Part shown: positions 16,994 through 25,355 of the stretch, piece by piece
Layout of the letters: every line of letters starts with the position of its first letter
How positions within the stretch are numbered: position 1 is the stretch's first letter
Assembly: GCF_001949125.1 (NCBI RefSeq)
Contig: NZ_MSTI01000066.1
Span: 62,001 to 126,000 of the forward strand
Direction of reading: 5' to 3'
DNA length: 64,000 nucleotides
From: Deinococcus marmoris
Lineage (GTDB): Bacteria; Deinococcota; Deinococci; Deinococcales; Deinococcaceae
Made by a program: the position numbers and the translations under genes
The notes under the pieces: model-generated
Database searches by the model: none
What the model was told of the DNA's origin: nothing
The model's input: only the letters and a program-made list of their open reading frames with translations

Positions 16994-18241
16994 ATGGCTT
17001 CTCAGACCAAGCGCCCTGCGGCGGTGACGATCCGTGACGTCGCGGGCCGCGCAGGCGTTTCGGCGGGCACAGTTTCACGGGCGCTCAATGACGGCAAGGG
17101 CGTCTCGGCGGCCATCCGCGCGCGGGTGCTGTGGGCGGCCACGGAACTGGGCTATGACCGCGCCAGCCTGCGCCCCAGCGCCCGCTCCCGGATCAGCCTG
17201 ACCGACATCGCCGCGCGGGTGGGCCTCTCGGTGGGCAGCGTTTCACGCGCGCTGCGCAGCGCCGAGGGCGTATCGCCAGAAACGCGGGACCGGGTGCTGC
17301 ACGCCGCCGTGGAGCTGGGCTACGACCTGGGCAACCTGCACGCGGTTCAGATCGCCCGTCTGGGCGTGCTGATCCACCGGGGTGAAAACGCGCTGGCGAA
17401 CAACCTCTTCTACTCGGCAGTGCTGCACGGGGCCGAGACGGCCTGCCGCGCCCACGGGCTGGCAATGGCCTACAGCACCGTGGGGCCAGGGGATGACCTG
17501 GGCGCGCTGGTGGCCCAGCAGCAGCTCGACGCCCTGCTGTGCGTGGGCTATTTCGAGGACGAACTGCTGGACGCCCTGCGCGCCACCGGCAAACCGCTGG
17601 TGCTGGTGGACCACTCCGCGCCGGGGCTGCCCAGCGTCAACAGCGACAACTTCGGCGGGGCCTACGCGGCCACGGCGCATCTGCTGGGGCTGGGGCGCAC
17701 GCGGGTGGCGTTCATGGGCGGCCAGCGCGAACATTTCAGCATCCGCGAGCGGCGGCGCGGCTACCTCCAGGCCCTTGCCGACGCCGGAATGGATCAGGAC
17801 CCGGTGCTGGACGCCACCCGTCAGCCACCCGAATTGGAGAGCGGCGCGCACACGGCCATGCACGCCCTGCTGGCGCTGCCCCAGCCGCCGGACGCGGTGT
17901 TTGCCTTCAACGACGCGTCGGCTATGGGGGTGCTGCGCGCCTGTCAGGCTGCTGGGCTGAAGGTGCCGGACGACATCGCTGTCGTGGGCTACGACGATGT
18001 GTTTCCCACGGACCACGCCCGTCCCCCGCTGTCGAGTCTGCGGGTGGACCGGGAGGCGCTGGGCGCATGCGGCGTGGAGCTGCTGCTGGACCTTCAGAAC
18101 CGTCCGGCGGAGCAGATGGTGGTGCCCACCCACCTGATCGTCCGGGAAAGTTCGGCGGGCACGGATACGGCCAGGCGCGCAGCAGACCCGGTGCTGGAGC
18201 CGCAAGTTTCACAGCGTCGCCGCCGGGTGAAGGCCGACTGA
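16994..18241 (+). CDS. LacI-family regulator with two tandem HTH domains
   Basis: A 415-aa protein. It has two consecutive LacI-type DNA-binding domains: residues 11-56 (VTIRDVAGRAGVSAGTVSRA...) and 67-112 (ISLTDIAARVGLSVGSVSRA...). Each ends in the hinge-type ELGYD. A periplasmic-binding-protein-like effector domain follows (about 120-390; PLVLVDHSAPGLPSVNSDN, AVVGYDDV). LacI proteins normally have one HTH and about 340 residues, so the extra length is the second HTH. The start at 16994 follows a leaderless -10 box; the open frame extends to 16913 without support. It is divergent from the importer operon and faces its paralogue at 18352-19356. Sugar-responsive repression of the flanking operons is inferred. 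Confidence 0.9.
   Translation: MASQTKRPAAVTIRDVAGRAGVSAGTVSRALNDGKGVSAAIRARVLWAATELGYDRASLRPSARSRISLTDIAARVGLSVGSVSRALRSAEGVSPETRDRVLHAAVELGYDLGNLHAVQIARLGVLIHRGENALANNLFYSAVLHGAETACRAHGLAMAYSTVGPGDDLGALVAQQQLDALLCVGYFEDELLDALRATGKPLVLVDHSAPGLPSVNSDNFGGAYAATAHLLGLGRTRVAFMGGQREHFSIRERRRGYLQALADAGMDQDPVLDATRQPPELESGAHTAMHALLALPQPPDAVFAFNDASAMGVLRACQAAGLKVPDDIAVVGYDDVFPTDHARPPLSSLRVDREALGACGVELLLDLQNRPAEQMVVPTHLIVRESSAGTDTARRAADPVLEPQVSQRRRRVKAD
17855..17967 (+). repeat. Left arm of a ~113-bp inverted duplication between LacI genes
   Basis: This stretch of the first LacI gene is nearly identical at the DNA level, including most third codon positions, to the reverse complement of 18548-18660 in the second LacI gene. 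It encodes MHALLALPQPPDAVFAFNDA and the following helix of the effector domain. Confidence 0.75.
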
Positions 18242-18351
18242 GCCGGGCCACACGGCAGGTTCGCACCCAGAGAAAGACGTTCTCGCTCCCGGCTGGACCC
18301 GTCGTGGACGTCTGTTTATGCCGGAAATCACGGGGCTAAGCAAGTCCGCCG

Positions 18352-19356
18352 CTAGCGCCTCTCGCCGCTGCTGGCACGCACGATCAACTCGACGGGCAGC
18401 TCGGTCTGGGCCAGGGCGGCGCGCTCCAGCAGCAGTTGCACGCCGCGCGCTCCCAGCGCCTCCTTGTTCACCCGCAGCGTCGTCAACGGGGGCGCGGTCT
18501 GCGCCGCTGCACTCACGTCGTCGAAGCCCACGAAGGCGAGATCTTGCGGCACCTTCAGCCCAGCAGCCTGACAGGCATACATCGCCCCGATGGCCGACGC
18601 GTCGTTGAAGGCAAACACTGCGTCCGGCGGCTGAGGAAGCGCCAGCAGGGCATGCATGGCCGCCGTCACCTCAGCGGTGGTGCCCTCTGGCCCCGCGCAG
18701 ACCTCCAGGGCCGGGTCCGCTGGAACGCCCGCGTCGTACAGGGCCTGACGGTAACCCAGTCGCCGCGCGCGGATGCTGGGATGGTCCGGGCCGTCGATAA
18801 AGGCCACCCGCCGCCGCCCACGCGTCAGCAGGTGCGTGACCGCCTGCCTCGCTCCGCCCACGTTGTCGCTGTTGACGCTGGGCAGCCCCGGAGCGAGAAG
18901 ATCCACCAGGACCAGGGGCAGGTCCAGCGCGCGCAACTGCTCCAGCAGGTCATCCTCGACAAAGCCCACGCACAGCAGGCCGTCGGTGCCGTTGCGCTGC
19001 ATCAGTTCGGCCACATCGTCACCGTTGTCCAGCGAGGTGAAGTGCAGGGTCAGGCCGCGCGCCCGGCATTCGTCCTCGACGCCGTGCAGGACGTGCGAAT
19101 AGAACGGATTTCCGCCTGCCCCGATATTCCGGCGATGCAGCACGAAGCTGATCCGGCGCAGCTTGCCCGCCCGCAGCTTGGCCATGTCGTAGCCCAGCGT
19201 CTGCGCCACCCTGGTCACCTGCGCGCGCGTCACCTCGCTCACGCCCGGCTGCTGCCGCAAGGCCCGCGACACCGTGCCAATCGACACCCCCGCCGCCTGC
19301 GCCACCTCCTGAATGGTCACGTTGGACCGAGTGGAGGCAGGGGCGCGAGTCAACAT
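18352..19356 (-). CDS. LacI-family regulator (single HTH)
   Basis: A 334-aa regulator. One HTH domain (about residues 13-58; VTIQEVAQAAGVSIGTVSRA) precedes an effector domain closely related to that of the double-HTH neighbour (both have LVLVD..APGLPSVNSDN and LPQPPDAVFAFNDAS). I set the start at 19356 because TATACT lies 7 nt upstream; the open frame to 19401 overlaps this promoter. It is transcribed towards its paralogue and divergently from the isomerase operon at 19647. It probably controls the shared operator of the two arms, alone or with the paralogue. Confidence 0.9.
   Translation of the reverse strand: MLTRAPASTRSNVTIQEVAQAAGVSIGTVSRALRQQPGVSEVTRAQVTRVAQTLGYDMAKLRAGKLRRISFVLHRRNIGAGGNPFYSHVLHGVEDECRARGLTLHFTSLDNGDDVAELMQRNGTDGLLCVGFVEDDLLEQLRALDLPLVLVDLLAPGLPSVNSDNVGGARQAVTHLLTRGRRRVAFIDGPDHPSIRARRLGYRQALYDAGVPADPALEVCAGPEGTTAEVTAAMHALLALPQPPDAVFAFNDASAIGAMYACQAAGLKVPQDLAFVGFDDVSAAAQTAPPLTTLRVNKEALGARGVQLLLERAALAQTELPVELIVRASSGERR
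18548..18660 (-). repeat. Right arm of the inverted duplication between LacI genes
   Basis: Partner of 17855-17967; see that entry. The two arms are about 580 bp apart and in opposite orientation. Confidence 0.75.
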
Positions 19357-19363
19357 GGCGGAA

Positions 19364-19369
19364 AGTATA
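19364..19369 (-). promoter_or_regulatory. -10 box of a leaderless promoter (single-HTH LacI)
   Basis: TATACT on the minus strand ends 7 nt before the ATG at 19356. Confidence 0.6.
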
Positions 19370-19490
19370 CCCACCTGTTTTGACAGAAGTCTTTCGGGCA
19401 CTGGGATTGACCAGCCTGTTTTCCTGGCTGACCGTCACGCGGACTGGACCGCAGGGCTGCATCCGACAGCCCTCCTCCCGCCCAGCCCCC

Positions 19491-19519
19491 TTGACTCCCC
19501 CGCCCGAAAGGTTTAATTT
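19491..19519 (+). promoter_or_regulatory. Promoter of the isomerase/oxidoreductase/mannosidase arm
   Basis: TTGACT (19491-19496), a 17-nt spacer and TAATTT (19514-19519). The palindromic operator starts at the end of the -10 box, the same layout as at the importer promoter. Confidence 0.65.
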
Positions 19520-19534
19520 GTTTTTTAGTAAAAA
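19518..19534. promoter_or_regulatory. Palindromic operator, copy 2 (probable LacI-family site)
   Basis: The 17-nt string is identical to 16873-16889, with the core TTTTTAGTAAAAA at 19522-19534. Its presence directly after both -10 boxes ties the two divergent gene sets into one regulon. Confidence 0.7.
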
Positions 19535-19646
19535 ACTTTAGAGGCCGTGGATGGTTTAGAAACTGTGGAGAGAACGAATCGCCATTCGATCAACCGTGAT
19601 CTGGGAACGGCGCAGGGACAGAGAAGGCCCGCGCAAGGAGAGGAAT

Positions 19647-20561
19647 ATGCACGACATCCGTATTGGAACGCTGTTAGAGGGCAGGCACGCCGTGCAGGTG
19701 CTGCCGCAGATTATTCCGCACGGCTTCGAGAGTTTCGGCCTGACCTTCTGGCAAACCACTGGCGACACCGATCTGGCCGAGACCGGGCGGCGCGTCCGCG
19801 ACATCGTGGAGGCCAGCGGCACGAAGATTTCCTCTCTTGAAATCTTCGGCAACCCGCTGACCGGTACGGGCGACGACGCCGACACCCTGGCAAGCTGGGA
19901 GCGCCTGATCGACCATGCCCACCTGTTCGGCTGCGATCTGATCGGCGGCTTTACCGGACGGCTGCCGGGGGTACCGCTGGACGCCTCGCTGCCGCGCTAC
20001 GCCGAGGTTTTTGGTGAACTGTCGCGCCGCGCCGCCGATCAGGGCGTGCGCCTGTGCTTTGAGAACTGCGCGATGGACGGCAACTGGCAGGCCGGGGAGT
20101 GGAACATCGCCCACTCGCCAGACGCCTGGGAAATGATGTGGGACGCCCTGCCCGCCGACAATATCGGGCTGGAGTGGGAGCCGTGTCACCAGATGGTGGG
20201 CCTGATCGATCCGCTGCCGCAGCTCCGCAAGTGGGCGCACAAGGTCTTTCAGGTTCACGGCAAGGACGCCACCATCGCCTGGGACGTGATCCGCGAGTCC
20301 GGCATCCACGGCCCGAAGCCCTACGTGTGGCACCGCACCCCCGGCTTTGGCGACACCAACTGGACCGACGTCATCAGCATTTTGCGCCAGAGCGGGTATA
20401 AGGGCGACATCGCCATCGAGGGCTTCCACGATCCGGTCTACAAAGGTGAACTGGAAATGACCGGACAGGTCCACGCGCTGAACTACCTCAAGGAGTGCCG
20501 GGGCGGCGCGTTCATCTCCAACCCGGTGATCGGCGAACCCGAAGTGGCGGAAACGGTATGA
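19647..20561 (+). CDS. Sugar phosphate isomerase/epimerase family protein
   Basis: A 304-aa xylose-isomerase-like TIM barrel (AP endonuclease 2 superfamily). Metal-ligand candidates are Glu in SSLEIFGNP, Glu in CFENCAMDG, His in EWEPCHQM, His in QVHGKD and Glu in IAIEGFHD. The start at 19647 has AAGGAGAGG 4 nt upstream. It is the first gene of the plus-strand arm; its last codons overlap the start of the Gfo/Idh gene (ATGA). Such pairs interconvert or oxidise unusual keto sugars. The substrate is unknown, but operator sharing links it to breakdown of the imported glycan. Confidence 0.85.
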   Translation: MHDIRIGTLLEGRHAVQVLPQIIPHGFESFGLTFWQTTGDTDLAETGRRVRDIVEASGTKISSLEIFGNPLTGTGDDADTLASWERLIDHAHLFGCDLIGGFTGRLPGVPLDASLPRYAEVFGELSRRAADQGVRLCFENCAMDGNWQAGEWNIAHSPDAWEMMWDALPADNIGLEWEPCHQMVGLIDPLPQLRKWAHKVFQVHGKDATIAWDVIRESGIHGPKPYVWHRTPGFGDTNWTDVISILRQSGYKGDIAIEGFHDPVYKGELEMTGQVHALNYLKECRGGAFISNPVIGEPEVAETV

Positions 20562-21595
20562 CCGCCGCCACCACTCCGAAATTTCGGATCGCGCTGGTGG
20601 GCTGCGGCAACATGGCGAACACCTGGGTGGACTACGCGCAGGCCAGAGGGGACGCCGAGCTTGTGGCGCTGGTGGACCTGAACGAGGCCACCGCGCGGGC
20701 GTTGGCGGAGAAACACCACCTGGGCGGCGTTCCCATCTTCAGCGACGTGTCAGCCGCTATCGGGGCCAGCGGAGCCAACGTGGTCTTCGACGTGACCATC
20801 CCCGACGCGCACGAGGCGGTCACGGTGGCCGCCCTGAAGGCAGGCTGCAACGTGTTCGGAGAGAAACCGCTGGCCGCCGGGATGGAACAGGCCCGCCGCA
20901 TGGTGGCCGCTGCCGGGCAGACCGGGCACACCTACGCCGTGATGCAGAACCGCCGTTACCTGCCGCAGATGCATGCCTTCCGTGATCTGGTGCGCGGCAG
21001 CATCGGCACGCCCGGCTTTACCACCGCCAATTTCTTTATCGGCGCGCATTTCGGCGGCTTCCGCGACCTGATGGACAGCCCGCTGCTGCTGGACATGGCC
21101 ATTCACACCTTCGATCAGGCCCGCTTTATCCTGGGGGCCGATCCGGTGTCGGTGTACTGCCAGGAATTCAACCCGCCGGGATCGTGGTACGCGGGCGGCG
21201 CGGCAGCGGTGTGCATCTTTGAATTTGAGGGCGGACAGGTCTTCAGCTACAACGGCTCGTGGTGCGCCGAGGGTGCGCCCACGTCCTGGGAGGCCGAGTG
21301 GCGCGTGATGGGCAGCACTGGCGCGGCGATCTGGGACGGCACGAACGCTCCCTACGCCGATGTGGTGGCCGATCCCGAGCAGGAGAGTTTCACACTCGAC
21401 TTCAAGCGGGTGGAGGCGGAACTGTCGCACAACGCCCCCGGCCCCGAGGGGCATTTCGGCTGCCTGGACGAGATGTTCGCCGCCCTGAGCGAGAACCGCC
21501 GCCCCGAAACCGACTGCACCGACAACATCAAGAGCCTGGGCATGGTCTTCGGCGCGGTGGAAAGTGCGCGGCGCGGCGAGCAAGTCATGCTCTAG
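20558..21595 (+). CDS. Gfo/Idh/MocA-family NAD(P)-dependent oxidoreductase
   Basis: A 345-aa dehydrogenase. The N-terminal Rossmann motif is ALVGCGNMANT, then FDVTIPDAHE and FGEKPLA, where Lys in EKP is the conserved catalytic residue. The C-terminal domain has LLLDMAIHTFDQARFILG with the conserved Asp-x3-His. The start at 20558 overlaps the stop of the isomerase gene (ATGA), so they are translationally coupled. The family oxidises or epimerises sugars and inositols. It should act on a monosaccharide from the same pathway as the isomerase. Confidence 0.9.
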   Translation: MTAATTPKFRIALVGCGNMANTWVDYAQARGDAELVALVDLNEATARALAEKHHLGGVPIFSDVSAAIGASGANVVFDVTIPDAHEAVTVAALKAGCNVFGEKPLAAGMEQARRMVAAAGQTGHTYAVMQNRRYLPQMHAFRDLVRGSIGTPGFTTANFFIGAHFGGFRDLMDSPLLLDMAIHTFDQARFILGADPVSVYCQEFNPPGSWYAGGAAAVCIFEFEGGQVFSYNGSWCAEGAPTSWEAEWRVMGSTGAAIWDGTNAPYADVVADPEQESFTLDFKRVEAELSHNAPGPEGHFGCLDEMFAALSENRRPETDCTDNIKSLGMVFGAVESARRGEQVML

Positions 21596-21629
21596 CGCCG
21601 TTCTCGGTGGTGGACTTTTGAGAACGGCG
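21596..21629 (+). terminator. Hairpin after the oxidoreductase gene
   Basis: A perfect 10-bp stem (CGCCGTTCTC / GAGAACGGCG) begins at the stop codon. No T tract follows, so it may only attenuate or stabilise. The remaining sequence to 21876 shows no convincing gene or promoter. Confidence 0.45.
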
Positions 21630-21876
21630 ACTCCATTCTCTGCTTCTCAGGGCCATCCAGCGCGGCAGAAGCCCCCAGCAGTCCTGGGCCGAACAGACTG
21701 GAATCGTGGGACCCCACCCGTACGGGGCAACTCCTCCCCATGAAGCCCTGACCCACCCGCCCAGTCATCGAAAAGGTCTTCCCAGGACAACTGCTTTAGA
21801 GTGACCACTGCTTTACCGTCCGGTTCGCGGCACCACCGCCTCCCCAATGCCGACCTCATTCTCAGGAGTACCTCCC

Positions 21877-24345
21877 ATGACACACACGCTTCCCCTGCAC
21901 GCTGGCTGGCAGTTCAAGGCCCGCGCACCCCAGACCCCTCTGAACGACGATTTTGCCGCCGACTCCGACTGGGCCGCCGCCAGCGTTCCCGGCACGGTGC
22001 ATCAGGACCTGCTGGCGACGGGCCGCATTCCCGATCCCAACGTCGGTCTGAACGAGCTGGATGTGCAGTGGGTGGGCGAAACCGACTGGCTGTATCAATT
22101 GGAGTTCGACGCGCCCAGCATGGAATCTGGTGAACAGGCCGATCTGTGCTTTGACGGTCTGGACACCTTTGCAAAGGTCTGGCTGAACGGCGAGCTGATT
22201 CTGGAAAGCGAGAATATGTTCGTGCCGCGCCGCGTATCGGTGGCGGGCCAGTTGCGCGAGGGGTCCAACGAACTGCGCGTCCTGTTTTCCTCGGCCCTGT
22301 TGCGCGGTCAGGGAATCGAGGCCGAACTGGGCAAACGCCAGTTGTGGAACGGCGATTCCAGCCGCCTGTATGTCCGCAAGGCGCAGTACCACTACGGCTG
22401 GGACTGGGGTCCGGTGCTGATGACGGCGGGATTGTGGCGCGGCGTGCGGCTGGAGGTCTACGCGGCCCGGCTGGACGAACTGGCCTGCCCCGTATCGGTG
22501 TCGGACGACTTCAAACGCGCCGAATTTCCGGTGAGCGTGGACGTGAAGGGCAAGATTGCCGGGAACGTCGTGCTGGAGCTGCTGGGACCGGACGGCGCAG
22601 TGGTTGCATCTGAAACCCGGCCCGCTGCTGGGAGCGTCGCCCACACCTTCAGCGTGGAAAACCCTGCCTTGTGGTGGCCCGCTGGTCATGGCGAGCAACC
22701 GCTCTACACCGTGCGGGCGGGGCTGGAAGACGGAACTTCCTCGGAACTTCGGGTGGGAGTCAGGAGCATTCGACTGATTCAGGAACCCGTGGCAGACGAA
22801 CCCGGCAGCTCTTTCTTCTTTGAGGTCAACGGCATGCCGATCTTCTGCGGCGGCGCGAACTGGATTCCCGACGACAACTTCCTGCCGCGCATCTCGCCGG
22901 AGCGCTACCGCACCCGCCTGACCCAGGCCAGGGACGCCAACATGGTCATGATCCGCGTGTGGGGCGGCGGCATCTACGAGGACGACGTGTTTTACGACGT
23001 CTGCGACGAGCTGGGCCTGCTGGTCTGGCAGGATTTCATGTTCGCCTGCGGGATGTACCCGGCCCACACCGAGTTTCAGGCCAGCATCCGCGAGGAGGCC
23101 GAGGTGGCCGTGCGCCGCCTGCGCCACCACGCCAGCCTCGCCCTGTGGTGCGGCAACAATGAGGACTATCAGATTGCCAACTCGGTGGGGGCCTACGGGC
23201 CGGGGGGCGACGAGAGCAAGTTTGACGCCCTGAGTACCTACGAGGAGCTGCTGCCGGAAGTCTGTAGCCGCCTGAATCCCGCCACGCCGTACTGGCCGGG
23301 CAGCGCTTTCGGTGGGCCGAATTCCACCGATCAGGAGATCGGGGACCGCCACACCTGGGACGTATGGCACGGCGCGATGGCCCCGTATCAGGATTATCCC
23401 AAGTACGAGGGCCGCTTCGTCGCCGAGTTCGGGATGCAGTCGCTGCCGTCGCTGGCGCTGCTGGAAAGCGTCGTGGCCCCCGAGGAACGCTTTCCCGCCA
23501 GCCGCACGCTGGAACACCACAACAAGGCGGGTGACGGGCCGCGCCGCCTGAACGTCTACATCGGCGACACGGTGCCGATTCCTGCCGATCTGCCGGGCTA
23601 CGTGTACGCCTCGCAACTGATGCAGGCCGAGGCGCTGGACAGTGCCTACCGGGGCTGGCGGCGGCGCTGGGGCCGGGATGGGAAGAGGGCCGTATCTGGC
23701 GCGCTGGTCTGGCAGCTCAACGACTGCTGGCCGGTCACGAGCTGGGCCATCATAGACTCGTCGGGCCAGCCCAAGCCCGCGTATTACGCCATCAAGGGGG
23801 CGCTGAAGCCGGTGAGTGTCGGTGTGACCGTGACTGGCAAGGGGGCCGAGGTCTGGGCCGTCAACGGCACGACAGAAGTTCAGACCGTGACGCTGGACCT
23901 CCGCGCCCTGACGCTGGAGGGCAAAGAACTCAGTGCCGAGACGCGCGAATTGAAGCTGGCGGCCAATGAAGTGACCGAACTGGGCATCTTCGCCGCCGAA
24001 CACGACGCCGCTTCCACCATCGTGGCCGCCACCCTGAACCAGGACGGAAGCGTGATCGCCCGTGAGGTGCGCTGGCCCGAGCCGTTCAAGTACCTGACCC
24101 TCCCCGATCCCGGCCTGAAAGTTGAAGTGACTGGCCCGAACGCCCTGAGCCTGAGCGTGACGCGCCCCGCCAAGGGCGTCTGGCTGGAATCGGCCCCGGA
24201 AACCGTCTGGGACGACAATATGCTGGATTTGTTGCCTGGAGAAACGCGCGTGGTCCGCACGCAGAAGCTCAGTCCATCCAACCTGACCGCCCGCTGGCTG
24301 GGTGCGGAGGAAACGGTCAGGGTGGGCGAATTTGAGCGGGCTTAA
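21877..24345 (+). CDS. Glycoside hydrolase family 2 beta-mannosidase
   Basis: An 822-aa enzyme with the GH2 domain order: sugar-binding beta-sandwich (about 1-195), immunoglobulin-like domain (about 200-300), TIM barrel (about 305-640) and C-terminal beta domains. The acid/base is Glu429 in LWCGNNEDY and the nucleophile Glu517 in FVAEFGMQS. Beta-mannosidase-type features are WDWGPVLMTAGLWRGVRL and WWPAGHGEQPLY. The start at 21877 follows AGGAG at 8 nt. There is no signal peptide, so it works in the cytosol, releasing mannose from the non-reducing end of imported beta-mannosides. Its 3' end overlaps the next isomerase frame. Confidence 0.93.
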   Translation: MTHTLPLHAGWQFKARAPQTPLNDDFAADSDWAAASVPGTVHQDLLATGRIPDPNVGLNELDVQWVGETDWLYQLEFDAPSMESGEQADLCFDGLDTFAKVWLNGELILESENMFVPRRVSVAGQLREGSNELRVLFSSALLRGQGIEAELGKRQLWNGDSSRLYVRKAQYHYGWDWGPVLMTAGLWRGVRLEVYAARLDELACPVSVSDDFKRAEFPVSVDVKGKIAGNVVLELLGPDGAVVASETRPAAGSVAHTFSVENPALWWPAGHGEQPLYTVRAGLEDGTSSELRVGVRSIRLIQEPVADEPGSSFFFEVNGMPIFCGGANWIPDDNFLPRISPERYRTRLTQARDANMVMIRVWGGGIYEDDVFYDVCDELGLLVWQDFMFACGMYPAHTEFQASIREEAEVAVRRLRHHASLALWCGNNEDYQIANSVGAYGPGGDESKFDALSTYEELLPEVCSRLNPATPYWPGSAFGGPNSTDQEIGDRHTWDVWHGAMAPYQDYPKYEGRFVAEFGMQSLPSLALLESVVAPEERFPASRTLEHHNKAGDGPRRLNVYIGDTVPIPADLPGYVYASQLMQAEALDSAYRGWRRRWGRDGKRAVSGALVWQLNDCWPVTSWAIIDSSGQPKPAYYAIKGALKPVSVGVTVTGKGAEVWAVNGTTEVQTVTLDLRALTLEGKELSAETRELKLAANEVTELGIFAAEHDAASTIVAATLNQDGSVIAREVRWPEPFKYLTLPDPGLKVEVTGPNALSLSVTRPAKGVWLESAPETVWDDNMLDLLPGETRVVRTQKLSPSNLTARWLGAEETVRVGEFERA

Positions 24346-25180
24346 GGATCTGAAGCTGGGCCTGTTCAGCTACAGCTACCGCATGGCTTTCGGGTCACAC
24401 GACGTCAAGCCCCGCCAGAACATGACCCTGTTCCAGTACATGGAGCATGTGCAGGACCTCGGCTTTGACGGCATCCAGATCGATCTGACGCACCTGACCA
24501 GCCACGATCCGGCCTACCTGAAAGAGCTGCGTGCGGCGGCGGCGGAACGGAATCTGTATGTGGAATACGGCTCGGCCTACCTCACGGCAGACACCGCCGT
24601 TCAGGAATTGCAGATCGCCAGCCTGCTGGGTGCGCCGCTGATGCGGACCTTCATGGGCTTCTCGCGCTTTGAACGCGGCACCGACGTGGCCGGGGAAACC
24701 ACCCGCGCCGTCACGCTGCTGCGTTCGCTGGCCCTACAGGCGGCAGACCTGGGCATCCGCATCGCCCTGGAGAACCACTGCGACGCTACCACCCCGGAGT
24801 TGCAGCAGGTGATTGAACGGGTAGATTCGCCCACCGTCGGGGTCTGCGTCGATCTGGGCAATTTCATGATCCACCTTGAAAACCCGGTGGAGGCCGTGCG
24901 GCAGCTCGCGCCCTACATCATCAACACCCATTTCAAGGATTACGACATGAAGATGGAGAACTGGGGCTTCAAGTCGTATGGCGTGGCGCTGGGCGAGGGC
25001 GTGATTGATTTGAAGGCCGTGCTGGACATTCTGGTGAACGACTCTGGCCTGGACCGGATCATGCTGGAAATCGTCTCTGAGCCGCAGGCCAGCGAGACTG
25101 AAACCCTGGCGCTGGAAGAGGCCAATGTGCAGCGCAGTTACAGGTTTGCCCGCGAAGTGCTGGGCATCGGCGCTGGCTGA
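24302..25180 (+). CDS. Sugar phosphate isomerase/epimerase family protein
   Basis: A 292-aa TIM-barrel protein (AP endonuclease 2 superfamily). Metal-ligand candidates are Glu in RIALENHCD, Asp in VCVDLGNF, His in INTHFKDYD and Glu in IMLEIVSE near the C-terminus. The conserved fold starts at LKLGLFSYSYRMAF, so translation may begin at the TTG at 24332 rather than the ATG at 24302; no strong ribosome site distinguishes them. It overlaps the end of the beta-mannosidase gene, implying coupling. It is a second isomerase in the same arm, with a substrate probably different from that of the 19647 gene. Confidence 0.82.
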   Translation: MRRKRSGWANLSGLKDLKLGLFSYSYRMAFGSHDVKPRQNMTLFQYMEHVQDLGFDGIQIDLTHLTSHDPAYLKELRAAAAERNLYVEYGSAYLTADTAVQELQIASLLGAPLMRTFMGFSRFERGTDVAGETTRAVTLLRSLALQAADLGIRIALENHCDATTPELQQVIERVDSPTVGVCVDLGNFMIHLENPVEAVRQLAPYIINTHFKDYDMKMENWGFKSYGVALGEGVIDLKAVLDILVNDSGLDRIMLEIVSEPQASETETLALEEANVQRSYRFAREVLGIGAG

Positions 25181-25355
25181 AAGCGCAGGCTTTACGCTAC
25201 ATCTCTCGGAAACAACACGAATCCTCAAGCTGTAAGGGCGTGAACGGGCGGGCGGGGCTGATGTCTCGTCCGCCATTAAAAGCGTATTGCCAGCGGGTCT
25301 TCAACCTCCCCAAACCCCCCTCCTCTCACGCCCCCTCTCCCTTCCGGTGGTCCCC

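Noticed and set aside
21640..21800. Weak resemblance to an XRE-type HTH (QQSWAEQTGI) on the plus strand
   Set aside because: Too short and degenerate, with no start or conserved following helix; could be chance.
21862..24003. Long minus-strand frame (713 codons) opposite the beta-mannosidase
   Set aside because: Same reason: the plus strand encodes an intact GH2 enzyme with catalytic residues.
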